Source of the DNA: Anaerolineaceae bacterium UBA5404
Lineage (GTDB): Bacteria; Chloroflexota; Anaerolineae; Anaerolineales; Anaerolineaceae
NCBI GenBank assembly: GCA_002409625.1
Contig: DHNY01000013.1
Span: forward strand, 98,311 to 145,478
Length of the DNA stretch: 47,168 bases
Reading direction: 5' to 3'
The notes below the pieces were generated by a model, which saw nothing but the letters and a program-made list of their open reading frames with translations, was not told the DNA's origin and did not search any database. Numbering within the stretch: the first letter of the stretch is position 1; each line of letters begins with the position of its first letter. Shown in pieces: positions 31,012 to 39,199 of the stretch. A program made the translations under genes and the position numbers.

Positions 31012-32478
31012 CTATTCTTCTTTTGGTTTGGCTTGTTTTACTCTTTTTTGATAAAAGACCATTAAGCCACCCGCCAGTAGCAAAGCAAGTCCGGCACCAA
31101 CAGGCAGCCAAAGCATGCTGGCTTTCTCTACTTCCTCTGGTGCTTCACTTTCTTGCAAAGGGCTTTGGGTAATAAGTGGCATAGGCGTCGGTGATGGCGT
31201 TGCTGTTGGTGTTATCGTCGCAGTTGCGGTGGGTGTAATGGGTGTAAAGGTAGGTGTTATCGTTGCCGGTGGGGTTACATTGAGCAAAAGCTTATTGCCT
31301 GCGTAAATGATTGACGTTTCCTTAAGATTGTTCCAGGTCAGCAAATCTCCCAATGCAATGCCATAATAATCCGCGATCCAATTCAGGTTTTGCCCTTCAG
31401 CCACCGTGTGATAATATTTCCCATCCGCGGCTGGAGTAAGCCTCTCAATCGGCGTTAAGGGTCGCTCAGTTGGTGTGGACGTGTGATTGCTGGATACAAT
31501 CATCAGTTCCCAGCCGATTCCCAATGGCGTGGTTTCTTGAATGCCATTCAGCTCCAGTATCTGTTTTACAGAAACCTCATAAGCCTCAGCAATTTTGCTC
31601 AAATTTTCATATGCCTTAACCGTGTGAAAAACACTTCCATCCACACGCGGCGCGCTCACTTCAACCGCACCCATTTTTGGCGGGGGCACATAACCTTCAG
31701 CGTCCGGACCCAGAATGGTGAGCTCATCACCAATCTGCAGTTTATAGGCTTCAGTTAAGTGGTTCCATGAAAGGATTTCTTTGATGGTCACCTGATACGC
31801 CACGGCGATTGCCCAAAAACTTTGCCCGGGCATGACTAAATGCGTGTAGATGCCTTTTTCATTGGGCTCAACCAATTCCACCGGGGTAATAATGCCTGGG
31901 ATAATCGGCTGCCCACCTCCGGGTGATGTACCCGGTCCAGTTCCGCCTGGTGGCGTGGTTGCTCCTGTGCATGCCTCACCAGAGATATAAGCCGCTTGCA
32001 AAATGTAATAAACAAAGCCATTAGCTGCCGTGGCAACACCCGCGCCAACATGGCAATAGTGTGGGTTCGTTGCCGGCAACATGTGGGCTTCGTCATTCCA
32101 CATCACCATAATTTGGTCAATGGTAGCTCCTGAGCTTGCCATGGCAAAGTTTTCAGTGGCGAAGACGCGTTTCCCCGCGCCATAGCCAGCTGCTTGCACT
32201 CTGCCACTCACATTACCAATGTGCCAGCTCAGGTTTTCATCAGCCATTTGTTGCGCCGTGCTTTGTGCCACCGCGTTGATTGTGCCATCCATAATCAAGC
32301 CTGGCAAACCATATGACATGCGCAAGACGTTCATCGCAGAAATGAGGTCATAAGCGCTCACTTGCTGATGTGGAATAGCATAGTCCTTAGCTTGTACCGG
32401 CTCTTGGTTAACCCATGGATTGAGGAGGAACAAAACCAAAAGAATAACACTTAATGCCGATGAAATTTTCTTTTTCAT
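31012..32478 (-). CDS. Secreted CAP-domain protein with three LysM repeats and membrane anchor
   Basis: This 488-residue surface protein has a signal peptide (about 1-30), a CAP/SCP domain (about 45-170: MNVLRMSYGLPGL, SWHIGNVSGRVQAAGYG, ATENFA, WNDEAHMLPATNPHYCHVGAGVA) and three LysM domains (about 213-260, 283-330, 350-397: YTHLVMPGQSFWAIA, FHTVKAYENLSKIAEAYEVS, YYHTVAEGQNLNWIADYYGI). A Thr/Pro-rich stalk leads to a C-terminal TM helix (about 453-474) with a Lys/Arg-rich tail. LysM repeats would hold it to the cell-wall glycan; CAP domains in bacteria have varied, often unknown roles. TATATA lies six bases before the ATG with no ribosome-binding site, suggesting a leaderless mRNA. Confidence 0.92.
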   Translation of the reverse strand: MKKKISSALSVILLVLFLLNPWVNQEPVQAKDYAIPHQQVSAYDLISAMNVLRMSYGLPGLIMDGTINAVAQSTAQQMADENLSWHIGNVSGRVQAAGYGAGKRVFATENFAMASSGATIDQIMVMWNDEAHMLPATNPHYCHVGAGVATAANGFVYYILQAAYISGEACTGATTPPGGTGPGTSPGGGQPIIPGIITPVELVEPNEKGIYTHLVMPGQSFWAIAVAYQVTIKEILSWNHLTEAYKLQIGDELTILGPDAEGYVPPPKMGAVEVSAPRVDGSVFHTVKAYENLSKIAEAYEVSVKQILELNGIQETTPLGIGWELMIVSSNHTSTPTERPLTPIERLTPAADGKYYHTVAEGQNLNWIADYYGIALGDLLTWNNLKETSIIYAGNKLLLNVTPPATITPTFTPITPTATATITPTATPSPTPMPLITQSPLQESEAPEEVEKASMLWLPVGAGLALLLAGGLMVFYQKRVKQAKPKEE

Positions 32479-32484
32479 GACTTA

Positions 32485-32490
32485 TATATA
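32485..32490 (-). promoter_or_regulatory. -10-like TATATA immediately upstream of the CAP/LysM start
   Basis: The hexamer is six bases from the ATG, which leaves no room for a ribosome-binding site. Confidence 0.4.
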
Positions 32491-32546
32491 CCATATTTTA
32501 ACAAGTCCACTTTTTGCAGGATTTTATTTTGAGGCGTCTTTCGCAT

Positions 32547-32583
32547 AAAAAAAGCACCTGAATGTTTTGGATCCAAGTGCTTT
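32547..32583 (-). terminator. Intrinsic terminator after the C39-peptidase gene
   Basis: Read on the minus strand, AAAGCACTTGG and CAGGTGCTTT form a stem around AT-rich sequence, and the following run of seven T residues completes the terminator just beyond the stop at 32600. Confidence 0.7.
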
Positions 32584-32599
32584 AATTGACTAATTTTGC

Positions 32600-33967
32600 T
32601 TAATCGACGATTTCACCCAAAGCAATCAACTCGTTTTCTGCCACCCACCATCCAGGATGCCACTTTAGAGCCTGTCTAAAAGCGGCGATAGCGGCAGGTC
32701 GGTTGCCTCGTTTCACTTCAGCACGCCCTAGCCAAACCCAGGATTCCGGAATGGCAGGTTCAGGCGACTGGTCGATGGTTGCTTTTGCCAGGTTGTAAAC
32801 GTCGTTATAACGTCCCATGTAATAGTAGGCGAACAGAGGTCCGGTTTGATACCAGGTTACCCGCCAGGGTCTTTCTTCAGCAGGCAATTTTTCGTAAATT
32901 TCAAATGCCCGGTCATATGCCTCAGAAGCGCCCCAAAAGTCTTGCATTTCCACCAAAATGGAGCCCCGGCTATACCAGGCGAAAAACAGCTCGCGGCCCT
33001 TGGTGGTGTACAAACGCGCGGTAACTTGCTCGAGGGCGTATTCTTTGTTGTAAGCGTCATCCATTTGCCGCCCAAGAATGTCATGCACCTCTTGCTCGCG
33101 TTCATAAGGGAAAATGACCATGTAAATGTCGTCAAACTGCGCCCAGTACATGGCAATATCTTCGTAACTCATCTTTATCCAGCCCAGATAGGTGTCCGGA
33201 ATGGTGACCTCTTGCTTTTCATCATCATAGCCGGCAATAATGCCATAATGGCCCATCCAGCCCTCACGCGCGTCCATATAGCCACGCTCAATAATCACCG
33301 GAAAGCCATTCGCAACCAGCTCTTTAATCAGCTCCAGGTTGCCACCGTAGCGCACAATAGCACCATATTCGGTCTCCAGATGCACATAATTGAGCATTTC
33401 ATAAGGCATCACATTGCGGTCTTGCTTAAAAGGTTTGAGCACCTTTTCAGTCACCGATTGGCTGCCCTTCCAACCCCAGAAACCAAGCGCCATCGAAAGA
33501 TTTGCCGGTCCACAGTTATTAAAACCCTGTGGTTCGTGCTCAATACCTTCCAGCAAAACCTTTTGAGGCAAAGGCGTAGGCACTGGCGTGCTGGTAGGCT
33601 CGATGGTGGGCGTAGGTGTGTCTTCGATAATTGCCACAGGAATTGGTGTTTCCGTGGGCATTAAGGTCGGCGTTGGCGTGGGAGCCATGGCGGTTAAATT
33701 AGCGATGGCGTCATCAGAAAGCTCTTTATGTTCGCTCGGAACAAAGACCTGCTTATCAGGCGGTTTAAAAAAGTAATGGATGCGCGCTCTGATGCGTGCC
33801 ACATGAAAATAAGCGCGTTCATTTATTGAAGGAATTTGGTAAACAACAACGGCCAGCAAGACCAGCAAAAGCAAAGCCACCAACCAAACCCAAGGCTTAC
33901 GCCAGGTGGATTGAGCGCCTAAGTGCCTGCGCAAGCGCGTTGTATTTTTATTTCTTTTCATTAACAT
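32600..33967 (-). CDS. Membrane-anchored C39-family peptidase with C-terminal TPRs
   Basis: This 455-residue protein has an N-terminal TM helix (about 25-44), a Thr/Pro-rich stalk (about 93-135), a C39-like papain-fold peptidase domain (about 137-290) with Cys152 in FNNCGPANLSMAL, His240 in MGHYGIIAGYDD and Asp258 in IPDTYLGW, then TPR-like helices (about 310-450, ending AIAAFRQALKWHPGWW). It should sit outside the membrane as a type II protein and cut peptides or surface proteins. The Cys/His/Asp set is intact, so activity is expected. A TATAAT at 33982-33977 lies nine bases before the ATG; a second ATG is at 33961. Confidence 0.9.
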   Translation of the reverse strand: MLMKRNKNTTRLRRHLGAQSTWRKPWVWLVALLLLVLLAVVVYQIPSINERAYFHVARIRARIHYFFKPPDKQVFVPSEHKELSDDAIANLTAMAPTPTPTLMPTETPIPVAIIEDTPTPTIEPTSTPVPTPLPQKVLLEGIEHEPQGFNNCGPANLSMALGFWGWKGSQSVTEKVLKPFKQDRNVMPYEMLNYVHLETEYGAIVRYGGNLELIKELVANGFPVIIERGYMDAREGWMGHYGIIAGYDDEKQEVTIPDTYLGWIKMSYEDIAMYWAQFDDIYMVIFPYEREQEVHDILGRQMDDAYNKEYALEQVTARLYTTKGRELFFAWYSRGSILVEMQDFWGASEAYDRAFEIYEKLPAEERPWRVTWYQTGPLFAYYYMGRYNDVYNLAKATIDQSPEPAIPESWVWLGRAEVKRGNRPAAIAAFRQALKWHPGWWVAENELIALGEIVD

Positions 33968-33976
33968 ACGGCTTGA

Positions 33977-33982
33977 ATTATA
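33977..33982 (-). promoter_or_regulatory. -10 hexamer TATAAT close to the C39-peptidase start
   Basis: The minus-strand TATAAT ends nine bases before the ATG and no purine-rich ribosome-binding site lies between. The leader would be two to three bases. Confidence 0.45.
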
Positions 33983-34055
33983 ACAGTTTATCCTGCGCTC
34001 ATTTTTTGTGTATATGGGAATAGATACAAGTCTTATAAAACCAAGCAGCCTTGCG

Positions 34056-35219
34056 CTAGAGATCGCAAAGGTCTTTTATCGCCGAAACGACATAATCAAC
34101 ATCGCCATCTTCCAGTTCTTCTGGAAATGAAAAACGGATAGTGCCCTCAGGGAATGTGCCCATGGCGCGATGAGCCAGCGGAGCGCAATGCAAACCAGAA
34201 CGGGTCCAAACGCCAAACTGCCTGTCCAATTGATCAGCGATTTGTCCTTGGTCGCCGGGCAAAACAAGTGAAATCACCGGAAACTGTTTCTGCTCATCAT
34301 AGTCACCATTTTCAAGGCTGCCACAAACACGAACACCCGGTAAAGCACGCACTTTTTCAAAAAAAGCTTTTGCGTGCGAAGTTTTTCTCGCGTAGCCTTG
34401 CGCCATAGTGCTTGCATCGAGCCTTTCAATAGCAGCCGCCAAGCCTACAATGCCTGGCAAATTCAGCGTTCCTGGTTCAAATCGGTCTGGCATGGCTGTG
34501 GGCATTTCCAAGAGCTGCGAAAAACTGCCCGTTCCACCTGCAAAAACCGGCTCAAGCACCTTAGCAAAGTCTGGGCTAAGCAGGGCTCCACCAATGCCTT
34601 GCGGACCGCCCAATCCTTTATGCCCGCTAAAGGTAAACGCCGCCACAGGCAAAGCCTGCCAATCATAAGGCATTAATCCTGCGTATTGAGCAGAATCAAG
34701 CACCACATCGATGCCTCGCTCAGCGCCAAATGTTGCCAGTTCTTGCCAAGGCAAAACGGTGCCACAAACATTCGAAGCCATGGTCATTACAATCAAGCGG
34801 GTTTTACTTGTAACCAACTTGCTTATCTGGTCAAAATCCAGACTGCCATCCCGATTTGCCTTGGCAATGCGCCAATTAACGCCCTTTTGGCTGGCAATAT
34901 GGCAAGCGCGCAAAACCGCATTGTGATCCATTTCGGAGCAAATCAGCTCATCACCTGGTCGCAAAACGCCTAACAAAATCTGGTTGATGGAAGCAGTCAA
35001 GCCACTGGAAAAAATGACATGAGAGGGATGTGGAAAATTAAACAGCTGGGCAATACTTTCACGGCAATCAAATAGTCTGCCGGCAAGCGCGTAAGATCCA
35101 GAATAAGCGCCTCTTGAAACACTGGTCGCATCATTTTTGATAAAGTCATACATTGCTTTGGCGACACTTGGCGCTTTTGGAAAACTCGTACTGGCTTGAT
35201 CAAGGTTTATCGTTCGCAT
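34056..35219 (-). CDS. Cysteine desulfurase/selenocysteine lyase-like aminotransferase (class V)
   Basis: This PLP enzyme of 387 residues belongs to the cysteine desulfurase family that releases S or Se from cysteine/selenocysteine. It has an N-terminal NLDQASTSFPKAP, the PLP Lys in FTFSGHKGLGGPQGIG, and the catalytic Cys in WTRSGLHCAPLAHRAMGT. The start at 35219 is set by GGAGAGGA upstream. It is divergent from the YedE-type transporter 140 bp away. In other genomes this enzyme, YedE and DUF3343 proteins occur together in selenium metabolism clusters, so a role in selenium mobilisation is likely but not shown; general sulfur transfer is the alternative. It is distinct from SufS at 14360-15583. 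Confidence 0.9.
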   Translation of the reverse strand: MRTINLDQASTSFPKAPSVAKAMYDFIKNDATSVSRGAYSGSYALAGRLFDCRESIAQLFNFPHPSHVIFSSGLTASINQILLGVLRPGDELICSEMDHNAVLRACHIASQKGVNWRIAKANRDGSLDFDQISKLVTSKTRLIVMTMASNVCGTVLPWQELATFGAERGIDVVLDSAQYAGLMPYDWQALPVAAFTFSGHKGLGGPQGIGGALLSPDFAKVLEPVFAGGTGSFSQLLEMPTAMPDRFEPGTLNLPGIVGLAAAIERLDASTMAQGYARKTSHAKAFFEKVRALPGVRVCGSLENGDYDEQKQFPVISLVLPGDQGQIADQLDRQFGVWTRSGLHCAPLAHRAMGTFPEGTIRFSFPEELEDGDVDYVVSAIKDLCDL

Positions 35220-35360
35220 AAGTCCTCTCCAAAATAATAACATGAAGCCTTCAGATTCATCTGTTTTTTGCAAACCTTTAAAGTCTTCATTTTTGTTCCA
35301 AAGCGGACTTATTTATGTGCCTCATGTTACTATTCACAGAGCAAAAAACCAAGGAGCATT

Positions 35361-36443
35361 ATGAAAAACAAAAACTTAGTTGTTATCATCATCACAGGTG
35401 CCCTTTTCGCGGTTGCGGCTTGGGTGCTTACCAACGGTATGGCTCTTATACCCGGCGGAACCAGCAACCCGGGCAATATGGGTTTCTGTATCGCATGCTT
35501 TTTGCGCGATACCGCTGGTGCCTACAAAATGCACAGCGCCAGCGTGGTGCAATACCTCCGTCCTGAAATCATTGGTTTAGTTTTAGGCGCTTTCATCCTC
35601 TCTTTAGCCAAAAAGGAATTCAAGCCCCGTGGAGGCTCTGCTCCGATGTCGCGCTTTTTGCTCGGTATGACCGTCATGGTTGGTGCTTTGGTTTTCCTGG
35701 GCTGCCCTTTGCGCATGGTTTTACGCATGGCTGCTGGAGACCTTAACGCTTGGGTAGGCTTGATTGGCTTTATCCTGGGTGTGTTTGTGGGCACGCTTTT
35801 CCTCAAAAGCGGTTTTGCCTTTCCACGTAATGAAGAACAAAGCACAGTTGAGGGCTTAATCTTCCCCATCACCCAAATCGTTGGCTTGGTTCTTTTGCTG
35901 GCTTTCCCTGCTCTGCTGGCTTTCTCTGAGAGCGAACCCGGCGCCATGCACGCACCAGTGCTGGTTTCATTAGGTGTGGCTTTAATTGTTGGCGCATTGG
36001 CGCAACACAGTCGCCTTTGCCAGGCTGGCAGCCTCAAGAATGTTTTCCTCACCAAGAACTTTGACATGTTCTGGGGTGGCTTGGCAATTTTCGTAGTCGC
36101 CTTAATCTTCAACCTGGTGCAAGGCAATTTCAAGCTCAGCTTTGCCGACCAACCCGTCGCCCACACCGAGTGGCTGTGGAACATCATCGGCCTCTTTATT
36201 GTTGGTTTGGGCTCCGTGCTTTTGGGTGGTTGCCCCATGCGCCAACTCATTTTGGCTGGCAGTGGCAATACCGACTCCGCCATCACCGTGGTGGGTATGA
36301 TTGTTGGTGCCGCCTTCGCGCATAACCTGGGCATGGCTTCTTCTCCCGCTGGCACCACGCCTGCTGGTCGTATCGCCGCCATCGCTGGCATTATTATCAT
36401 GCTGGTGATTGGTTTCACGCATCTAAAGAAAGAGAAAGCTTAA
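35361..36443 (+). CDS. yedE: YedE-type selenium/sulfur transporter
   Basis: This 360-residue integral membrane protein of the YeeE/YedE family (DUF395) has about nine to ten hydrophobic helices. Members carry thiosulfate or, in the selenium-associated branch, a selenium species. Family Cys motifs are present: GFCIACFLRD (Cys43, Cys46), LGCPLRM (Cys115), SRLCQAGS (Cys220) and LGGCPMRQ (Cys291), placing conserved Cys along the pore as in the thiosulfate channel YeeE. The start at 35361 has AAGGAG upstream; the longer frame from 35268 is not supported. A perfect hairpin terminator follows, then a DUF3343 gene. The neighbours favour a selenium role. Confidence 0.92.
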   Translation: MKNKNLVVIIITGALFAVAAWVLTNGMALIPGGTSNPGNMGFCIACFLRDTAGAYKMHSASVVQYLRPEIIGLVLGAFILSLAKKEFKPRGGSAPMSRFLLGMTVMVGALVFLGCPLRMVLRMAAGDLNAWVGLIGFILGVFVGTLFLKSGFAFPRNEEQSTVEGLIFPITQIVGLVLLLAFPALLAFSESEPGAMHAPVLVSLGVALIVGALAQHSRLCQAGSLKNVFLTKNFDMFWGGLAIFVVALIFNLVQGNFKLSFADQPVAHTEWLWNIIGLFIVGLGSVLLGGCPMRQLILAGSGNTDSAITVVGMIVGAAFAHNLGMASSPAGTTPAGRIAAIAGIIIMLVIGFTHLKKEKA

Positions 36444-36477
36444 AGAAGAGCCTTAAGACTTTTTATGTAAAAGATGG

Positions 36478-36516
36478 CTTCGGGTTACATTGATTATGTA
36501 ACCCGAAGTGGTTTTT
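36478..36516 (+). terminator. Perfect 13-bp hairpin between yedE and the DUF3343 gene
   Basis: CTTCGGGTTACAT (36478-36490) and ATGTAACCCGAAG (36496-36508) pair without mismatch around a TGATT loop, and GGTTTTTG follows. It is a strong intrinsic terminator, 23 bases before the next start, so DUF3343 expression would need read-through or antitermination. Confidence 0.85.
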
Positions 36517-36531
36517 GATAAACTTATTGAG

Positions 36532-36795
36532 ATGAAACCCGAAAAACAAACCAGTACACGTTACGTTGCCACATTCCACAACGACTATGGCGCAATCAGC
36601 TTTGAGCGTCGCTTAAAGAAATTGGGCGATAGTCAGGCGCGTCTGATGCCCGTCCCACGTCATATCTCAGCTTCTTGTGGTTTGGGTGTCGCATTTTTCA
36701 TCCCCTTTGACCCCAAAACCATGCCTGATGAAAACACCGACAGTGTTTACCAATCGGACGGTGACTCGTACCAATTGGTGTTTGAAAACAAGTAA
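36532..36795 (+). CDS. DUF3343 putative Se/S carrier-like protein
   Basis: This 87-residue protein shows the DUF3343 hallmark MPVPRHISASCGLGVAF, with a single conserved Cys preceding Gly-Leu-Gly. The family is a putative Se/S carrier because it is small, carries an invariant Cys and travels with YedE/YedF selenium genes. The ATG at 36532 is preferred; a GTG at 36508 falls inside the terminator stem. It would accept a persulfide or selenide from the nearby desulfurase, which is inference. A minus-strand terminator lies after it. Confidence 0.85.
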   Translation: MKPEKQTSTRYVATFHNDYGAISFERRLKKLGDSQARLMPVPRHISASCGLGVAFFIPFDPKTMPDENTDSVYQSDGDSYQLVFENK

Positions 36796-36820
36796 TATTC
36801 TCCTAAGCAACTCATTTTGC

Positions 36821-36852
36821 ATAAAAAAAAACACCCTCATTGCAGAAGGTGT
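36821..36852 (-). terminator. Intrinsic terminator for the epimerase operon
   Basis: On the minus strand ACACCTTCTG pairs with the GGGTGT side (outer 5 bp, one mismatch, 2 inner bp), followed by nine T residues. Confidence 0.75.
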
Positions 36853-36879
36853 CCTATATAAAGCATGTCAAAAACGAGC

Positions 36880-37860
36880 TTAGTAAGGCGTTTCAACGTC
36901 CTTTGCCCACTCGCGATTGGTGAGGTACCAGCTAACCATCGCATCCACGCCCTCACTCAGGCTAACTTTGGGCGCCCAGCCCAGTTCACGGCGCGCTTTG
37001 CTGACATCCGCCACGTTCTCAAACACATCTGCGGGATGCGTGGGGATATATTCCACATTCGCCTTTTTGCCCAAACGCTCCTCAAACAGAGCCAAAAGCG
37101 CGTTCATCGTAATGACCTCATGTCCACCCAAGTTGAAGACATCAAAGCCAACCGGTTTGAGTGCCAACAAGGTGCCACTGACGATATCATCCAAATACGT
37201 AAAACCGCGCGACTGCTCACCATTGCCGGTGATAGTCACCTTTTTGCCTTCAGCGATCCATTGACAGAAGCGGAACATCACCATATCCGGCCGTCCGGCA
37301 GGTCCATAAACGGTGAAATAGCGCAAAATGCTCACGTCGATGCCATACAAGTGATGGTAGCTATAAGCAAAAGCCTCCGCACCTTTTTTGCTTGCGGCGT
37401 AGGGTGCCAGAGGATGGTCAGTCGGCGCTTGTTCGTTATGTGGCGGCTTGCCGTCATTGCCATAAAGGCTCGAAGTTGAAGCCAGGATGTACTTGGGCAC
37501 TTTTTGATGCCGCGCATATTCCAGGGTGTTCAGCGCACCCAGCGTATTGGCTTCCAGGTAGCTCCAAGGGTCGGTCGTACTGGCACGCACACCGGCAATC
37601 GCCGCCAGGTTGATCACCGCATCGGCTTGAGGGGCTTTTTGCGCCAGGGTTTCAATAAAAGAGCGGTTCGAAATGTCTTCTTGTAAAAAGTGGAAGTTCT
37701 CGCGATGAATGAGTTGCGCCAGACGGTGCTCCTTAACGCGCACATCGTAAACATGGTTGAGGTTGTCCACGCCATAAACAGTATGGCCTTCATCAAGCAG
37801 TTTTGCGGCAACACGCGAGCCAATAAAGCCGGCAGCACCGGTCAATACATAAAGTCCCAT
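36880..37860 (-). CDS. NAD-dependent UDP-sugar epimerase (UDP-glucuronate 4-epimerase-like)
   Basis: This extended SDR of 326 residues has NAD motif LTGAAGFIGSRVA, the segment DNLNHVYDVRVKEHRL typical of UDP-glucuronate 4-epimerases, the Ser in ASTSSLYG and the Tyr/Lys in YAASKKGAEAF. The YGPAGRPDMVMFRF motif also fits. It would interconvert UDP-glucuronate and UDP-galacturonate (or the N-acetyl forms) as donors for surface glycan. The start follows the UDP-sugar dehydrogenase stop directly with no gap, so the two are one unit. Without structure or assay, the exact hexose is uncertain. Confidence 0.88.
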   Translation of the reverse strand: MGLYVLTGAAGFIGSRVAAKLLDEGHTVYGVDNLNHVYDVRVKEHRLAQLIHRENFHFLQEDISNRSFIETLAQKAPQADAVINLAAIAGVRASTTDPWSYLEANTLGALNTLEYARHQKVPKYILASTSSLYGNDGKPPHNEQAPTDHPLAPYAASKKGAEAFAYSYHHLYGIDVSILRYFTVYGPAGRPDMVMFRFCQWIAEGKKVTITGNGEQSRGFTYLDDIVSGTLLALKPVGFDVFNLGGHEVITMNALLALFEERLGKKANVEYIPTHPADVFENVADVSKARRELGWAPKVSLSEGVDAMVSWYLTNREWAKDVETPY

Positions 37861-39177
37861 CTAAAGTTTTACCACCTTTATATCATCAGCTACAGCGATA
37901 TCCTTGAAGGCATTCCGCGCATCAAAAATCAGCTGTGCTTTTTCGTAAACCATCTTATAGTCAACCTTGGAGTGATTGGTAATCACCGCCACCATATCCG
38001 CCTTTTCTACTGCAGCTTGCAATTGAAGCTCCGAAGCCATGTTCAGTCCAGCGGTATGCAATTCAGGAATAAAGGGGTCATAATAACCCACAATCGCGCC
38101 TTTATCCAACAAAAGGTGGATGATGTCCAAGGCAGGTGATTCGCGCAGGTCGTTGATATCTGGTTTGTAAGCCACCCCCAAAAGCAAAATGGTACTGCCT
38201 TTTAAGGGTTTTTTAAAGCGGTTGAGCGTGTCCTGGATTTTTGCAACGACATATCGCGACATATTGCTATCAATTTGCGATGCCAGGTCTATAAAACGCG
38301 CGGTGTAATTGAGCGTTTTCATCTTCCAGGAAAGGTACATCGGGTCAACCGGGATACAGTGCCCGCCCAAACCTGGACCGGGGGTAAACTTCATGAAGCC
38401 AAAGGGTTTGGTCGCCGCGGCTTCCACCACTTCCCAAACGTCAATGTCCAGCCTGTCACACATAATGGCCATCTCATTGACCATGGAAATATTGATCATG
38501 CGGAAGGTGTTTTCAAGCAGTTTGGTCATCTCCGCGACCTCGGAAGTAGAAACAGGCACAACGGTTTCAAGTGCTTGGGCGTACCAGGCTGCGCCTACTT
38601 CGGTGCAGTTTTTGGTGATACCGCCCAACACTTTGGGCGTGTTATAGGTGGTGTAGTCAGTGCGTCCGGGATCAACGCGTTCTGGCGAGAAAGCCAAAAA
38701 GAAATCCTCACCCACCTTCAATGTGCTGTTTTCAATCAAATTGGACAGAACCAATTCGCGGGTTGTGCCCGGATAGGTGCTCGATTCGAGCACAATCACC
38801 ATGCCACGGTGCAAAAACGGCGCAATATGCTGGCTGGCTGAGGCGATGTAGGACATATCGGGGTCACCCGTTTTGCGCAAAGGCGTTGGCACTGAAATAG
38901 AAACTGCATCAACCTCGGCTAAAACGGAATAATCGGTTGTTGCGCGAAAGCGTCCTGAATCTACCTGTTTGCGCAACATGGCATTGCTCACATCAGTAAT
39001 GTAACTTTCGTTGCTGTTTAATTTTTCAACTTTTTCTTCATCGGAATCGATGCCAACCACATAAAAACCAGCTTTTGCAAAAGTGAGAGCCAGTGGTAAA
39101 CCCACATATCCGAGCCCTATAACAGCTACATTTGCCCTGCGTTGTTGGATTAACTGCATGAGTTCTTCTTTAATCAT
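37861..39177 (-). CDS. wbpA: Nucleotide-sugar 6-dehydrogenase (UDP-GlcNAc dehydrogenase/WbpA-like)
   Basis: This 438-residue enzyme of the UDP-glucose/GDP-mannose dehydrogenase family oxidises C6 of a UDP-sugar in two NAD+-dependent steps. It has the NAD motif VAVIGLGYVGLPLA, VPTPLRKTGDPD, ESSTYPGTT, AFSPERVDPGR and the catalytic Cys in GPGLGGHCIPVDPMYLSWK, whose context is closest to WbpA-type UDP-GlcNAc dehydrogenases rather than UDP-glucose dehydrogenase. It feeds the adjoining epimerase. It starts with GAGG upstream of ATG, 22 bp after the uracil-DNA glycosylase gene. The gene symbol is given by similarity only. Confidence 0.9.
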   Translation of the reverse strand: MIKEELMQLIQQRRANVAVIGLGYVGLPLALTFAKAGFYVVGIDSDEEKVEKLNSNESYITDVSNAMLRKQVDSGRFRATTDYSVLAEVDAVSISVPTPLRKTGDPDMSYIASASQHIAPFLHRGMVIVLESSTYPGTTRELVLSNLIENSTLKVGEDFFLAFSPERVDPGRTDYTTYNTPKVLGGITKNCTEVGAAWYAQALETVVPVSTSEVAEMTKLLENTFRMINISMVNEMAIMCDRLDIDVWEVVEAAATKPFGFMKFTPGPGLGGHCIPVDPMYLSWKMKTLNYTARFIDLASQIDSNMSRYVVAKIQDTLNRFKKPLKGSTILLLGVAYKPDINDLRESPALDIIHLLLDKGAIVGYYDPFIPELHTAGLNMASELQLQAAVEKADMVAVITNHSKVDYKMVYEKAQLIFDARNAFKDIAVADDIKVVKL

Positions 39178-39199
39178 AATACCTCGAAACCTATTCTAT

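Noticed and set aside
31115..31306. Val/Gly-rich repeat peptide on the plus strand
   Set aside because: It is the antisense reading of Thr/Pro-linker codons, as are similar frames at 13422-13622 and 33588-33776.
32846..33664. 272-codon frame antisense to the C39 peptidase gene
   Set aside because: It is a shadow frame; the minus strand has an intact catalytic triad and TPRs.
35522..36418. 298-codon frame antisense to yedE
   Set aside because: It is a low-complexity shadow of a GC-biased membrane-protein gene with clear family motifs on the plus strand.
36508..36531. GTG start for the DUF3343 protein
   Set aside because: It lies at the end of the terminator stem. ATG at 36532 gives the usual family N-terminus.
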